From Rubricoccus sp038746605 (lineage in GTDB: Bacteria; Bacteroidota; Rhodothermia; Rhodothermales; Rubricoccaceae): a stretch of 64,000 bases of DNA. Positions 25,719-33,893 of the stretch are shown here, in pieces. Each line of letters begins with the position of its first letter. Within the stretch, counting starts at the first letter, position 1. The stretch spans positions 124,001 to 188,000 of the forward strand of contig JBCDKM010000001.1 of the NCBI GenBank assembly GCA_038746605.1, read 5' to 3'. The notes under the pieces are model-generated. The model had not been told where the DNA came from, did not search any database, and saw only the letters and a program-made list of their open reading frames with translations. The position numbers and the translations under genes are program-made.

Positions 25719-27146
25719 ATGCGCGTCCTCCTCGCCACTCTCCTGCTCGTGCCAACGCTTGTCGGGGCTCAACCCCTTCTCGTGACGGGCTCTAGCCCCA
25801 CGGATTATGCCGCCAGCGTCCCGACGGAGACGACCGTCTCGTTCACATTCTCCGAGCCCCTCGCGGACATCGAGCAGGGCTTCGGGAGCGCGCCCGTTCT
25901 CGTCACGCTTCCCACCGGGGCCGTGACCATCGCCGACGAGCAACAGAGTGAGGATCTGCGAACCGTCACGTACACGGTCACACTCCCGGCGAATGAGCGG
26001 GTCGTCTTCCTCGTGCTGGATGCCCTCGCGGCCGATGGCGACCGTCTCGCTCGCCCCTTTGCGCTCAATCTCACCACGGGAGGCTCAGCAGGGGGGCTCA
26101 CCTTCGGTGGCGACCTCACGTCGTCTGATGGTGGTTCGGTGGAAGGCGCCCTCGTGGCGCTGGTGACAGGCGACATCGGGACCGGCGCGATCGAGTTCGT
26201 CGGGATCGACGTGATCGAGGGGGACAGGGCATCGGAGCCGTTTCAGTTCCCGGCGCCCTTTGGGTTTTACACCGTCGGTGCCGTGCGGCTGCCCTTCCCA
26301 GATCCTGAAGCGCTCGCGTATGGTTTCTACGACCCCAACGACGATGGCGTCCCCGACATCCTCTTGTCGCAAAGTGGCAACGACGTCACCCTCGCGCCCC
26401 CTGCTCCCATCACGGCCTCCGAGCCGATGGAGGATGCCCAGGACGCCGCCGAGGCGGAGATCCCGGGATCCCAGCTGACTGGCATCGCGCCGTCCCTCGT
26501 GGACGACCAGGGGCGGGGCCGCGCGTGGCGCTATCGGTTCGAGGGCGACACGGGCGTAGTCGAGGTCATCTCGGTGGGTCTGTTCTCCTTGCCCATTCCG
26601 AGCATCGACGATCAACTCGGCTTCGAGGTCTTCCCCGTCCCCTTCCGCGATTCCGATGTGGCGTTGGCAGAGGCCGAGAGCAGGGGAGGGGCGACCTTCC
26701 GTGCGGAGCAGGAGGGGATGGGCCGCACGGTCACGGTCTTCATGGGCGCCGATCCGGTGGTCGCCCAGGACGCTGCCTGGAGCGTCGAGTACCAGTCGCG
26801 TGAGGCGACCGAGGCGGACCCGGTCGCGGCCGAACGGTTCCGCGTTCCTCTGCTCGTCTCGACAGCGCAGGAGCCGAGTCTGGAGACCTCGAAACGGTTT
26901 CGAGTCCTGACGAACCCAGCGCGCGAGAGTCTCCGCCTCGGGATCGAGGTGGACGCACCGACGCAGGCGATCATCACCGTGGTGGACTCGCGAGGCCGAA
27001 CCATAGAACGCGTCCACGAAGGGGCGCTACGATCTGGAGCGAGCCGTCTGGAGATCACGCTCCCATCGCTTCCGGCAGGGGTCTACTTCGCGCGGATGCG
27101 CACGGAGGCAGGCGTCCAGACACGCCCGTTCACGGTCGTGCGGTAG
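25719..27146 (+). CDS. Secreted Ig-like protein with T9SS type A sorting domain
   Basis: A 475-residue protein with a signal peptide (VLLATLLLVPTLVGAQ, cleavage near residue 18). Residues ~25-125 form a bacterial Ig-like (SbsA/Big_5) domain: SPTDYAASVPTETTVSFTFSEPLADIE, ending VFLVLDALAADGDRLARPF. The middle contains a DPNDDGVPDILLS segment typical of calcium-binding linkers and further strands. The C-terminal ~80 residues are a T9SS CTD: VLTNPARESLRLGIEV, AIITVVDSRGRTIERV, LPSLPAGVYFARMRTEAGVQTRPFTVVR. It is exported by the type IX system to the cell surface. The ATG at 25719 follows a TGAACTCT leader. Confidence 0.85.
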   Translation: MRVLLATLLLVPTLVGAQPLLVTGSSPTDYAASVPTETTVSFTFSEPLADIEQGFGSAPVLVTLPTGAVTIADEQQSEDLRTVTYTVTLPANERVVFLVLDALAADGDRLARPFALNLTTGGSAGGLTFGGDLTSSDGGSVEGALVALVTGDIGTGAIEFVGIDVIEGDRASEPFQFPAPFGFYTVGAVRLPFPDPEALAYGFYDPNDDGVPDILLSQSGNDVTLAPPAPITASEPMEDAQDAAEAEIPGSQLTGIAPSLVDDQGRGRAWRYRFEGDTGVVEVISVGLFSLPIPSIDDQLGFEVFPVPFRDSDVALAEAESRGGATFRAEQEGMGRTVTVFMGADPVVAQDAAWSVEYQSREATEADPVAAERFRVPLLVSTAQEPSLETSKRFRVLTNPARESLRLGIEVDAPTQAIITVVDSRGRTIERVHEGALRSGASRLEITLPSLPAGVYFARMRTEAGVQTRPFTVVR

Positions 27147-27299
27147 ATGTCGGTACACATGCCCTGATCCGTCAGATAGGCAGATCAGAATCGCACAGAA
27201 ACGAGCGTTTCGCCCGATTCGGCGCGGCGGTTGTGGACAACTCGCGTGGCGGTTGGTGGCCCCCCTCGCATTAGATTCCACGAACCGCTTCTCGCCCTC

Positions 27300-29432
27300 A
27301 TGCCCTCCCGCACCTACGTCGCCCAGCGGCTCGGCGCGTTCGCAGGTCTCCTCAAGGCCTCGAATCTCGCCGGGTACCGCCTGGAGCCGCATCCACCGTT
27401 CAGCGTCCGGGACCGCTACTTCGACACCGACGACGGGGAGCTGCTGCGGCGTGGCGTGTGCCTCCGCGTGCGTGAACGCGAGGGCGACCGGCGCGCTCTC
27501 ATTCGGCCCGTACGGCCAGGAGATGAGGGACCAGCGGTGGAGGTCGCCCTGGAATCTGCTGACCAGTTGGAGGCGCTGGAGCCCCTGCGCGAAGTCCTGA
27601 TCCGTCTGACAGGCGCTCCCGAGCCCCCCGTGCTTCACCCGCTGCTCAGCCTCCGTCAGTACCGAACGCCTCGCGCGGCCTACGATGGGAACCGCCTGAT
27701 CGGTCTGCTCTCGTTCGATGTGGTCGTGTACGAGTTGCCCGATGGGCCTCATGCGTCGAACGAGCTGGACGTGGAACTGGCGGACTCGGGTACGCAGTTG
27801 GATCTCAACGCTCTGGACCCAATCCTCCGCGCAGAGGGGCTCGAGGCCGTTGCCCGCACCAAGATGGAGCGAGGCATCGAGCGGTTGCCTCGCCGGTTGA
27901 CGGAGCCGCTTCTTTTGTTGCCTCACGAGCGCGAGGCACTCGAAGAGTTCATCGCGTCCGGCGATGCGTTGCATCAGCGCCGCGCCCGCGTGCTACTCCT
28001 CGATGCCCGGGGTTTTAAGTCGGCCACCATCGCGAATCAACTCGGCCTCAGTACGGCGCGCGTACGGCACTGGAAACAGCTCTTCCGCGAGCAGCGCCTG
28101 GAGGTCTTCGAAGGCGCTGCCACCCGTGCGTCTGCCGTCCCGGCTTACACCGTCTCCGAACTGGTCACGGAGTCCCCCGACGGTCCGTTCTCATCGCTGC
28201 CTCCGGCGCCGTCGGACGAGCCGCTCGTGGATTCCTTCGCGGAGGAAGCGGACTCTTCTGAGATCGCAGAGGAGCCACCTCCAAACCCGTCGTCAGGCGA
28301 CGGCGCGACGGGCCGCCCGGATCTCTCCGCGATGGCGGGAGACTTGGACGATCTCCTGGACCTCTTTCAGCCCGGCGCGACGAATACCCCGCTCCTGCTC
28401 GACGACGAGCCCGATGCGCCCGCCTCGGCACATGCGCCGGACGCTCCCGAATCGGGGGAGGAAAGGGCAGAGGTCACCACGGAACCTGACGCGCTACCCG
28501 TCGACCCTCGGGCTCCCGTGGAGACCACGTCCCTCGAGACTCAGGACGAGAGAGCAACCGGGTTCCTTTCCCTGACGACTCCCGAGGCGGACGCGACCGA
28601 GGCGGACGCACCCGGACCTCCAGCCCGGCCCGACATCCGCCGCCCGCGTCTCCACCCGGACGATCCCCTCGCCGCAGCAGCGCATGACGTTCTCGCGTAT
28701 CACGTGAGCCAATTGGGGTGGTGCGCGGCGGACTTGGATCGCGACCGGGGACCCTACCGCCTGTACCTCGCGGTTCACCGCGTACGGCTGGCGCTGGAGG
28801 TCTTCGCGCCCATTCTCCCGGGCGAGACCGTCTCCCGTCTACATGCCGGGTTGCGGCGGCTGGCGGTCGGTTTGAGCCGGACGCTGGAACTGGAACGCGA
28901 GGAGTCCCCAACAGCAGCAGATCGGCGGCAACAAGCGCTTGGTGCTGTTCGCGAGTTGCTCGAAGGTCGCATGTTTGCGTCTTGGATCGACCGGGCGTCC
29001 CGCCTCGTGGACCGCCTCGCGGCCCAGCGAGAAGCCGGGAGCGCAACACCGGACGACGCGCCCCTCCCCTGGGACGACTACATCGACGAACCGACCGACC
29101 AGCCGACTCGCTCTCGCCTCCGCCACCTGCTGGGGACGGCCCTGTGGTCTCGTGTGGAGGCGGTTCTCGTCTGGGAACGGGACGGAGAGGCCCCCTCGCG
29201 AGACGATGCCTACGCTCTCGCGCTCGCCTGCTCAGGGATTCGTTTCGTCCTCGGCCTAGCGGAGCGCGTGGCACCAGAGCCGGTTCGCCGCGCGGATGCC
29301 CTCCTGGAGTCTGCCGAGGCGGACCTCGTCCGCGTGCATCGAGGGAAGCGAGACCACCTCCACGATGCGTGGACCCGCATTCGGAGTGACGAGCTACGAG
29401 GCTCTCTCTCGGATGTCCTGAGGCTACTGTAG
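27300..29432 (+). CDS. CYTH-HTH-CHAD domain fusion protein
   Basis: A 710-residue protein. Residues ~1-200 resemble a CYTH domain (YFDTDDGELLRRGVCLRVRERE, then ELDVEL and KMERGIERL), but the N-terminal ExExK signature of triphosphatases is not visible. Residues ~218-275 form a helix-turn-helix unit, RRARVLLLDARGFKSATIANQLGLSTARVRHWKQLFREQRLEVF, like IS630-type transposase HTHs. A disordered Pro/Asp/Glu linker runs to ~450. The end is a CHAD-type helical domain (YLAVHRVRLALEVFAPIL). CYTH and CHAD act on or bind polyphosphate and triphosphates. The DNA-binding insert is unusual. The start is the ATG at 27300. Confidence 0.8.
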   Translation: MPSRTYVAQRLGAFAGLLKASNLAGYRLEPHPPFSVRDRYFDTDDGELLRRGVCLRVREREGDRRALIRPVRPGDEGPAVEVALESADQLEALEPLREVLIRLTGAPEPPVLHPLLSLRQYRTPRAAYDGNRLIGLLSFDVVVYELPDGPHASNELDVELADSGTQLDLNALDPILRAEGLEAVARTKMERGIERLPRRLTEPLLLLPHEREALEEFIASGDALHQRRARVLLLDARGFKSATIANQLGLSTARVRHWKQLFREQRLEVFEGAATRASAVPAYTVSELVTESPDGPFSSLPPAPSDEPLVDSFAEEADSSEIAEEPPPNPSSGDGATGRPDLSAMAGDLDDLLDLFQPGATNTPLLLDDEPDAPASAHAPDAPESGEERAEVTTEPDALPVDPRAPVETTSLETQDERATGFLSLTTPEADATEADAPGPPARPDIRRPRLHPDDPLAAAAHDVLAYHVSQLGWCAADLDRDRGPYRLYLAVHRVRLALEVFAPILPGETVSRLHAGLRRLAVGLSRTLELEREESPTAADRRQQALGAVRELLEGRMFASWIDRASRLVDRLAAQREAGSATPDDAPLPWDDYIDEPTDQPTRSRLRHLLGTALWSRVEAVLVWERDGEAPSRDDAYALALACSGIRFVLGLAERVAPEPVRRADALLESAEADLVRVHRGKRDHLHDAWTRIRSDELRGSLSDVLRLL

Positions 29433-29485
29433 CGAACGTTCGCCGCAGAGCGGCATCGAACGGCTGTTTTCCACGCTCTGCGTCC

Positions 29486-29517
29486 TGACGCATCGCGGCA
29501 GTATTCAGGATGCGTCA
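29486..29517. promoter_or_regulatory. Inverted repeat upstream of hemH
   Basis: TGACGCATC and GATGCGTCA form a perfect 9-base inverted repeat around a 14-base spacer, about 125 bases before the hemH ATG. The spacing of complementary arms could be an operator or a hairpin. No regulator can be named. Confidence 0.35.
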
Positions 29518-29594
29518 AAAGAACGGAGGCGTTCCCAACCTTCACCGGCTCACCACGCGATGGACGTGCGGCGTGTCTTTATTACGATTGAGGG

Positions 29595-29618
29595 GCCGGG
29601 GTTTCCCCGGCACATTTT
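29595..29618 (+). terminator. Terminator-like hairpin in front of hemH
   Basis: GCCGGGG and CCCCGGC enclose TTT, followed by ACATTTTTG. It lies about 165 bases beyond the CYTH-CHAD stop and only 25 bases before the hemH ATG. It may end the upstream transcript or act as an attenuator for hemH. Confidence 0.5.
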
Positions 29619-29642
29619 TGACCACGAGCCACGCCTTCCCCG

Positions 29643-30893
29643 ATGACGCCACGGGAATACCTGAACGGGTTCCGTGATGACTCGCGCCTCACCACCGGGG
29701 CGTTTTTCGACCAGGCCCCTGTGGGGGTTCGGAGAGGGGAGACTGTGGGAGTGGTCCTGATGAATCACGGAGGGCCGCTAGAGCCGACGGACGTCGAGCC
29801 GTTCCTCTACAACCGGCTGATGGACCCGGCTGCTCTCAAACTGCGTGTCCCTGGCGCCATTCGCCACCAGTTCGCACGGCTTCTATCGCGTCACCGCGCG
29901 AAGAAGCTCGGTCGCGCATACGAACTGATCGGAGGAGTTAGTCCGGTCGTCCGGCACGCACGAGAGCAGGCGTCGGAGTTGGAGCGCGTCCTCAACGAGC
30001 GCTACGCCCGGGTCACAGGCGCCCGGTTCCGCACATTCGTCGCGATGCGCTACGGCCATCCGACGTGCGCCAGCGCAGCCCGTGCGATGGAGGAAGCCGG
30101 AGTGGACCGCGTTGTGCTCCTGCCGCTCCACCCGCACTTTTCCACGACGACGACCGGGACCAGCCTCGCGTTCTGGAAGGCACTGGAAGAAAGCGGTGAG
30201 CTTCGCGTCCGCCCTACCACGTTCGTGTACGAGTACGCGGCGCACCCGAAGTACATCCAAGCTCTTTCGGAGCGCATCGATGAAGGGCTCCAGCGCTTCC
30301 CGTCGAACTCCCGCGAGCGCGTCCAGATCGTCTTCACCGCACACGGAGCTCCGCTCAATGCCCTGAAGCAGGGACGCGACCCGTACTGTTGCCTCGTCCA
30401 CTCCACGGTCCAGCAGGTCGCGGACTATCGGGGAGAGGAAAGCCGGGGCATGCACGTCTCCTTCCACTCCGTTGGCATTCCCGGGCGTGGCCTCGGACCT
30501 GCTACAGGGGACGTAATCGAAGAGCTGGCCGATGAAGGGCACGAGGCGGTCTTGGTCGTGCCTGTGACCTTCACATCGGACCACGTGGAGACGGCCTACG
30601 GATTGGATGTCGTGGAGCGCGCCCGGGCCGTCACGGCCGGGATGGAGCACTACGAGGTCGCGAGCGGTCTCAACTGCCATCCTCTCTTCATCGAGGCGTT
30701 GGCGGAGGCGGCAGCGGGTCAGATTCGACCTGAGTCTGGCGGAGATGGCACGACGGCGCTTCCACGTTCTAGCGGGGGGCTCCCGCGTCTGGACCCGGCC
30801 TGCCGAAGCGTGCGCTGCAAGTGGTGCCCGCAGATCCGCGAGGCGACAGACTGGGTCGCTGCTGAGGCGGTCCCGACGGCCACGACGGCGTGA
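29643..30893 (+). CDS. hemH: Ferrochelatase with C-terminal Cys motif
   Basis: A 416-residue enzyme inserting ferrous iron into protoporphyrin IX or coproporphyrin. Family motifs: GVVLMNHGGPLEPTDVEPFLYNRLMDPA, YELIGGVSPVVRHAREQASELE, AMRYGHPTCASAARAM, VVLLPLHPHFSTTTTG, the catalytic His in IVFTAHGAPL and the Glu in VTFTSDHVETAYGLD. It lies in the cytoplasm or on the membrane surface. An unusual tail ends with DPACRSVRCKWCPQ: Cys-x4-Cys-x2-Cys, possibly an iron-sulfur site as in some bacterial ferrochelatases. The next gene overlaps its stop by 4 bases (GTGA). Confidence 0.95.
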   Translation: MTPREYLNGFRDDSRLTTGAFFDQAPVGVRRGETVGVVLMNHGGPLEPTDVEPFLYNRLMDPAALKLRVPGAIRHQFARLLSRHRAKKLGRAYELIGGVSPVVRHAREQASELERVLNERYARVTGARFRTFVAMRYGHPTCASAARAMEEAGVDRVVLLPLHPHFSTTTTGTSLAFWKALEESGELRVRPTTFVYEYAAHPKYIQALSERIDEGLQRFPSNSRERVQIVFTAHGAPLNALKQGRDPYCCLVHSTVQQVADYRGEESRGMHVSFHSVGIPGRGLGPATGDVIEELADEGHEAVLVVPVTFTSDHVETAYGLDVVERARAVTAGMEHYEVASGLNCHPLFIEALAEAAAGQIRPESGGDGTTALPRSSGGLPRLDPACRSVRCKWCPQIREATDWVAAEAVPTATTA

Positions 30894-31366
30894 TTCCAGG
30901 GCGCCACGCACTCCTGAGGACCTTCGCCTCGGTGGCACCTGGGACCCGCGTGCTCGATCTGGGGACTGGCGCAGCGGCGGACCTCGCCCGCCTCGGGTTT
31001 GATCTCTGGGCGTCAACGCCCGATCCAGATCCGATCCGAGAGGCTGTCGCGGACATCGTGGGAGAGCAGGAGGCCGCACGACGGGTCACGACAGCCCGTT
31101 TGGATGCGCTGGGCTACCCCGATGAGTTCGCGGATTGGGCCGCTCTCACACTGAGTCCGGCCGACGACCCGGTTCCGGTCCTTCGCGAGGTGCGCCGCGT
31201 GCTTCGACCGGGCGCATGGGTTTGGGTATATGCGTCGGATCGTTCGATGGCTGACCTCGCCCGTCACGCTGCCGAGGCGAACCTGGCAATCGCGGAGGAG
31301 CCGACAGCCAGAGACGGCGGTGCAACGGCGATTTTCCGGCGGGTCGGAGAGGGCGTCGGGGCGTAG
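30890..31366 (+). CDS. SAM-dependent methyltransferase-like protein
   Basis: A 158-residue protein starting at GTG 30890, which overlaps the hemH stop (GTGA), so translation is coupled. SAM motif I TRVLDLGTGAAADLARLGFDLW is near residue 20; the acidic residue after motif I is not obvious. Later LREVRRVLRPGAWVWVYASDRS matches the post-methyltransferase strand. It is shorter than normal class I enzymes (about 200-250) and its middle is compressed. It may act in the same haem or metal pathway as hemH, but that rests on position only. Confidence 0.72.
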   Translation: MIPGRHALLRTFASVAPGTRVLDLGTGAAADLARLGFDLWASTPDPDPIREAVADIVGEQEAARRVTTARLDALGYPDEFADWAALTLSPADDPVPVLREVRRVLRPGAWVWVYASDRSMADLARHAAEANLAIAEEPTARDGGATAIFRRVGEGVGA

Positions 31367-31423
31367 CGCTGCTCGGTATCTTCGCCATCCGGCGCGACGG
31401 TGCGACCGGAGATCCCTACGCTC

Positions 31424-32176
31424 ATGCTCGTCGTCGGAAACTGGAAGATGAACACCTCTCAGGCAGAGGCCGTGGCCCTCGCGGCGGGTGTGGCCCGAGG
31501 CGTCGCCGAGGCGGACACAGACGTGGGAGTGGGAGTGTGCCCCCCATTTGTCTGGTTGGAAGCTGTCCGAGAGCGGACCGAGGGGAGCCCGGTCCAGGTC
31601 GGTGCTCAGAACGTGTCGTCCGAGGAGAGCGGCGCGTACACTGGCGAGGTGTCCGCCGCGATGCTCTCGGATCTCGGTTGCACGTACGCCATCGTCGGGC
31701 ACTCCGAACGCCGCGCGCTCTACGGTGAAACGGATGCGGTCGTCGCCACGAAAACCTCTCGCGCTCTGAGCCATGGGCTCACGCCCATCGTCTGCGTTGG
31801 GGAAACGCTGGACGAGCGTAGGGCCGATCAGGTGGAGGCCGTCGTTACCGGCCAGTTGTCTGGATCTCTCGCCGAGGCGGACGATGCCAGCCGCATCGTC
31901 GTGGCCTACGAACCCGTCTGGGCCATCGGCACGGGCGAGACGGCGACGCCCGAGCAGGCGCGCGACACGCATGCGATCATCCGTCGCTGGCTCACCGACC
32001 GCTTCGGGGCCTCCGGCGCGGCAGTCGAGATCCTCTACGGGGGCAGTGTGAAGCCCGGCAACGCCGATGACCTCTTCCGCCAGCCCGACGTGGACGGCGG
32101 GCTCGTGGGGGGAGCGTCCCTGGACGCCGAGGGCTTCGTGGAGATCGTACGGGCAGCGGCACGCGCGCGCGAGTGA
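31424..32176 (+). CDS. tpiA: Triosephosphate isomerase
   Basis: A 250-residue TIM-barrel enzyme interconverting dihydroxyacetone phosphate and glyceraldehyde 3-phosphate in glycolysis. Catalytic residues: Lys in GNWKMN (residues 5-10), His in YAIVGHSERRALYGE and Glu in VVAYEPVWAIGTGETATPEQA; the phosphate loop is YGGSVKPGNADDL. The ATG at 31424 gives MLVVGNWKMN, the family N-terminus; the GTG at 31400 is a longer alternative. The next gene begins inside the stop codon (GTGA), indicating translational coupling. Confidence 0.96.
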   Translation: MLVVGNWKMNTSQAEAVALAAGVARGVAEADTDVGVGVCPPFVWLEAVRERTEGSPVQVGAQNVSSEESGAYTGEVSAAMLSDLGCTYAIVGHSERRALYGETDAVVATKTSRALSHGLTPIVCVGETLDERRADQVEAVVTGQLSGSLAEADDASRIVVAYEPVWAIGTGETATPEQARDTHAIIRRWLTDRFGASGAAVEILYGGSVKPGNADDLFRQPDVDGGLVGGASLDAEGFVEIVRAAARARE

Positions 32177-33540
32177 GGCGCGCCCTCCTCCTCCTCGCGG
32201 TTCTGGCGCTTTCGTCGTGCAGCGGCTCGCGGATTCCAGACGGCCGCTCGGCTGCCTACACGCCCGGTCTCCCAGACTTTGACCTGGACGCGATTCCCAT
32301 CCTCTCGCGCGATGCGTCGGCAGTGGAAGCGCTGGTCTCTATCCCGCACGCCTCGCTTGTCTTCACACGCGACTCGTCCGGCTTTCGTGCGGTCCTGCGC
32401 CTCGCCCTGACCCTGCGGGGAAGCGATGGGGCGGTCGTCGCGACGCCCTCTCTGCGCGATACAGTTCACGTCGCGTCCTTCGAAGAGACGATCACCTACG
32501 CGCCCGTCCTCCTGCGGGAGCCGATTCCTGCGCCGCCGGGCCGTTACACGTTGGAGGCTGAGGTGGAGGACGCTGCGACCGGGCAGCGGGCTTTGCGGCG
32601 CGTGAGCGTGCAGCTCCCCTCGCCAGAGGCAGAGGCATCCGTCGGGCCTGCCCGCCTCGATGGTCTGCCGGTGGGACGCGACGCGTTCGAGACCCTCGTG
32701 TCTCTCGGGATCCCGACGGGCCTCGACTCGCTCCGCGTCCGGTTTGAGGTGTTCAACGCGCCCGGCCCCCTGGTCGCGACCGCCCGGTTGTTTCGTCTTC
32801 GGGCCGACTCTTCAGTTGCGGTCCCGCCGATGGGATTCACGCCCAGCCGCGGCTCGATCCTCTCCCGAGGAGTAGACGACCGTCGGCCCGATACCGTGTT
32901 TGTGTCCCGCCAGCTCATCGGTGCGCCGGACGTCTCGCTGACGGTAGAGCAGGCACTGCCGAACCTCCGGCCTGGCGTCTACTCCCTCCGCCTCGGTGCC
33001 ACGGTGGAGGAGACAGACGAACCCATTGGTGAGAGCGAGCGGGTGTTCGTCGTACGCCCCCCTGGATTCCCGGCGCTGACAGGGTTACGGGATCTTGTGG
33101 GTCCGCTTCAGTACCTCGCGACACCGGCGGAGTGGAATACGATTCTCGCCGCACCCGAGGATTCGCTTCGGCAGGCGTTCGATGCTTTCTGGGGAGCGCA
33201 CTTCCAAGACCGCCGTCTCGCTGCGGCGACCTTTCGCGCCTTCTACGAGCGAGTGGAGGAAGCCAACCGCCTGTTCTCGAACCACAAGGACGGGTGGAAA
33301 ACGGACCGCGGGATGGTGTACGTCCTCTTCGGCCCGCCCGAGCGCACCGAAGACCGCTTCGAGACCGAGGTCTGGATCTACGGCCCACGCCAGTCGCTCG
33401 GCCGCGCCGTCTTCGAGCGGACCGCTCGGAGAGCGCGCGACGGCGTTCCGTTCGATGTGTTCGTGCTTCAGCGAGACCGGAGCTACGATGCGTCCTGGCG
33501 CCGGGCACTCCGTCAGTGGCGGTCCGGGCAGGTCCCGTGA
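32173..33540 (+). CDS. GWxTD-domain lipoprotein
   Basis: A 455-residue protein, GTG start overlapping the tpiA stop. The lipoprotein signal RRALLLLAVLALSSC gives an acylated Cys near residue 16. The mature part is beta-rich (ASLVFTRDSSGFRAVLRLALTLRG). Near residue 370 comes FSNHKDGWKTDRGMVYVLFGPPERTEDR, the hallmark of the GWxTD family found in Chlorobi, Bacteroidota, Rhodothermota and related phyla, where function is unknown. It is attached to the outer membrane by lipid, periplasmic or surface side unresolved. A palindrome half-site, CTCCGCCTCGGTGCC, lies in-frame near 32989. Confidence 0.9.
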   Translation: MRRALLLLAVLALSSCSGSRIPDGRSAAYTPGLPDFDLDAIPILSRDASAVEALVSIPHASLVFTRDSSGFRAVLRLALTLRGSDGAVVATPSLRDTVHVASFEETITYAPVLLREPIPAPPGRYTLEAEVEDAATGQRALRRVSVQLPSPEAEASVGPARLDGLPVGRDAFETLVSLGIPTGLDSLRVRFEVFNAPGPLVATARLFRLRADSSVAVPPMGFTPSRGSILSRGVDDRRPDTVFVSRQLIGAPDVSLTVEQALPNLRPGVYSLRLGATVEETDEPIGESERVFVVRPPGFPALTGLRDLVGPLQYLATPAEWNTILAAPEDSLRQAFDAFWGAHFQDRRLAAATFRAFYERVEEANRLFSNHKDGWKTDRGMVYVLFGPPERTEDRFETEVWIYGPRQSLGRAVFERTARRARDGVPFDVFVLQRDRSYDASWRRALRQWRSGQVP

Positions 33541-33592
33541 CGCACGGCGCCCCTGCCCTAGAGCAGAGGCGCGAGCGCTCCGGTGAGCGAGG

Positions 33593-33665
33593 TACCGCGT
33601 ACGGGATTTGAACCCGTGTGACCACCGTGAAAGGGTGGCATCCTAGACCCCTAGATGAACGCGGC
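33593..33665 (-). tRNA. tRNA-Glu (anticodon TTC)
   Basis: Read on the minus strand, a 7-base acceptor stem GCCGCGT/ACGCGGT closes with a G-T first pair. The D arm contains CTAGGGGTCTAGG, the anticodon stem CCACC/GGTGG encloses CTTTCAC with anticodon TTC, and the T arm ACGGGTTCAAATCCCGT is standard. The discriminator is A. CCA is not encoded (CCT follows). The features match bacterial tRNA-Glu. Confidence 0.95.
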
Positions 33666-33729
33666 GGGGTCGCTGACGCCGCCGAGGCGGAGCCAACGGA
33701 GCGGCCACCCGCGAGGGATGACCGTGAGG

Positions 33730-33804
33730 GGTGAGCGACGGGAATTGAACCCGCGACCTCCAGAGCCACAATCTGGCGCTCTAACCGACTGAGCTACGCC
33801 CACC
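33730..33804 (-). tRNA. tRNA-His (anticodon GTG)
   Basis: Minus strand. The extra 5' G(-1) pairs with C73, diagnostic of histidine tRNA; the acceptor stem is GTGGGCG/CGCTCAC with one G-T pair. The D arm is AGCTCAGTCGGTTAGAGC, the anticodon stem CCAGA/TCTGG holds TTGTGGC with anticodon GTG, and the T arm is CGGGTTCAATTCCCG. CCA is not encoded. It is 64 bases upstream (minus strand) of tRNA-Glu, so they may share a transcript. Confidence 0.95.
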
Positions 33805-33893
33805 ATGGCATCCTGCGTGATGCAGGAAGTAGAGCAAAACTACAGTCTCGCGCCACGGCCTCTCGCGAAGAAACGGCAGAGCACTACCTCGCG

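Noticed and set aside
25626..25943. Long minus-strand frame opposite the 25719 gene
   Set aside because: It has no domain or signal and is a shadow of the T9SS cargo gene, as are most other frames on the opposite strand of GC-rich genes.
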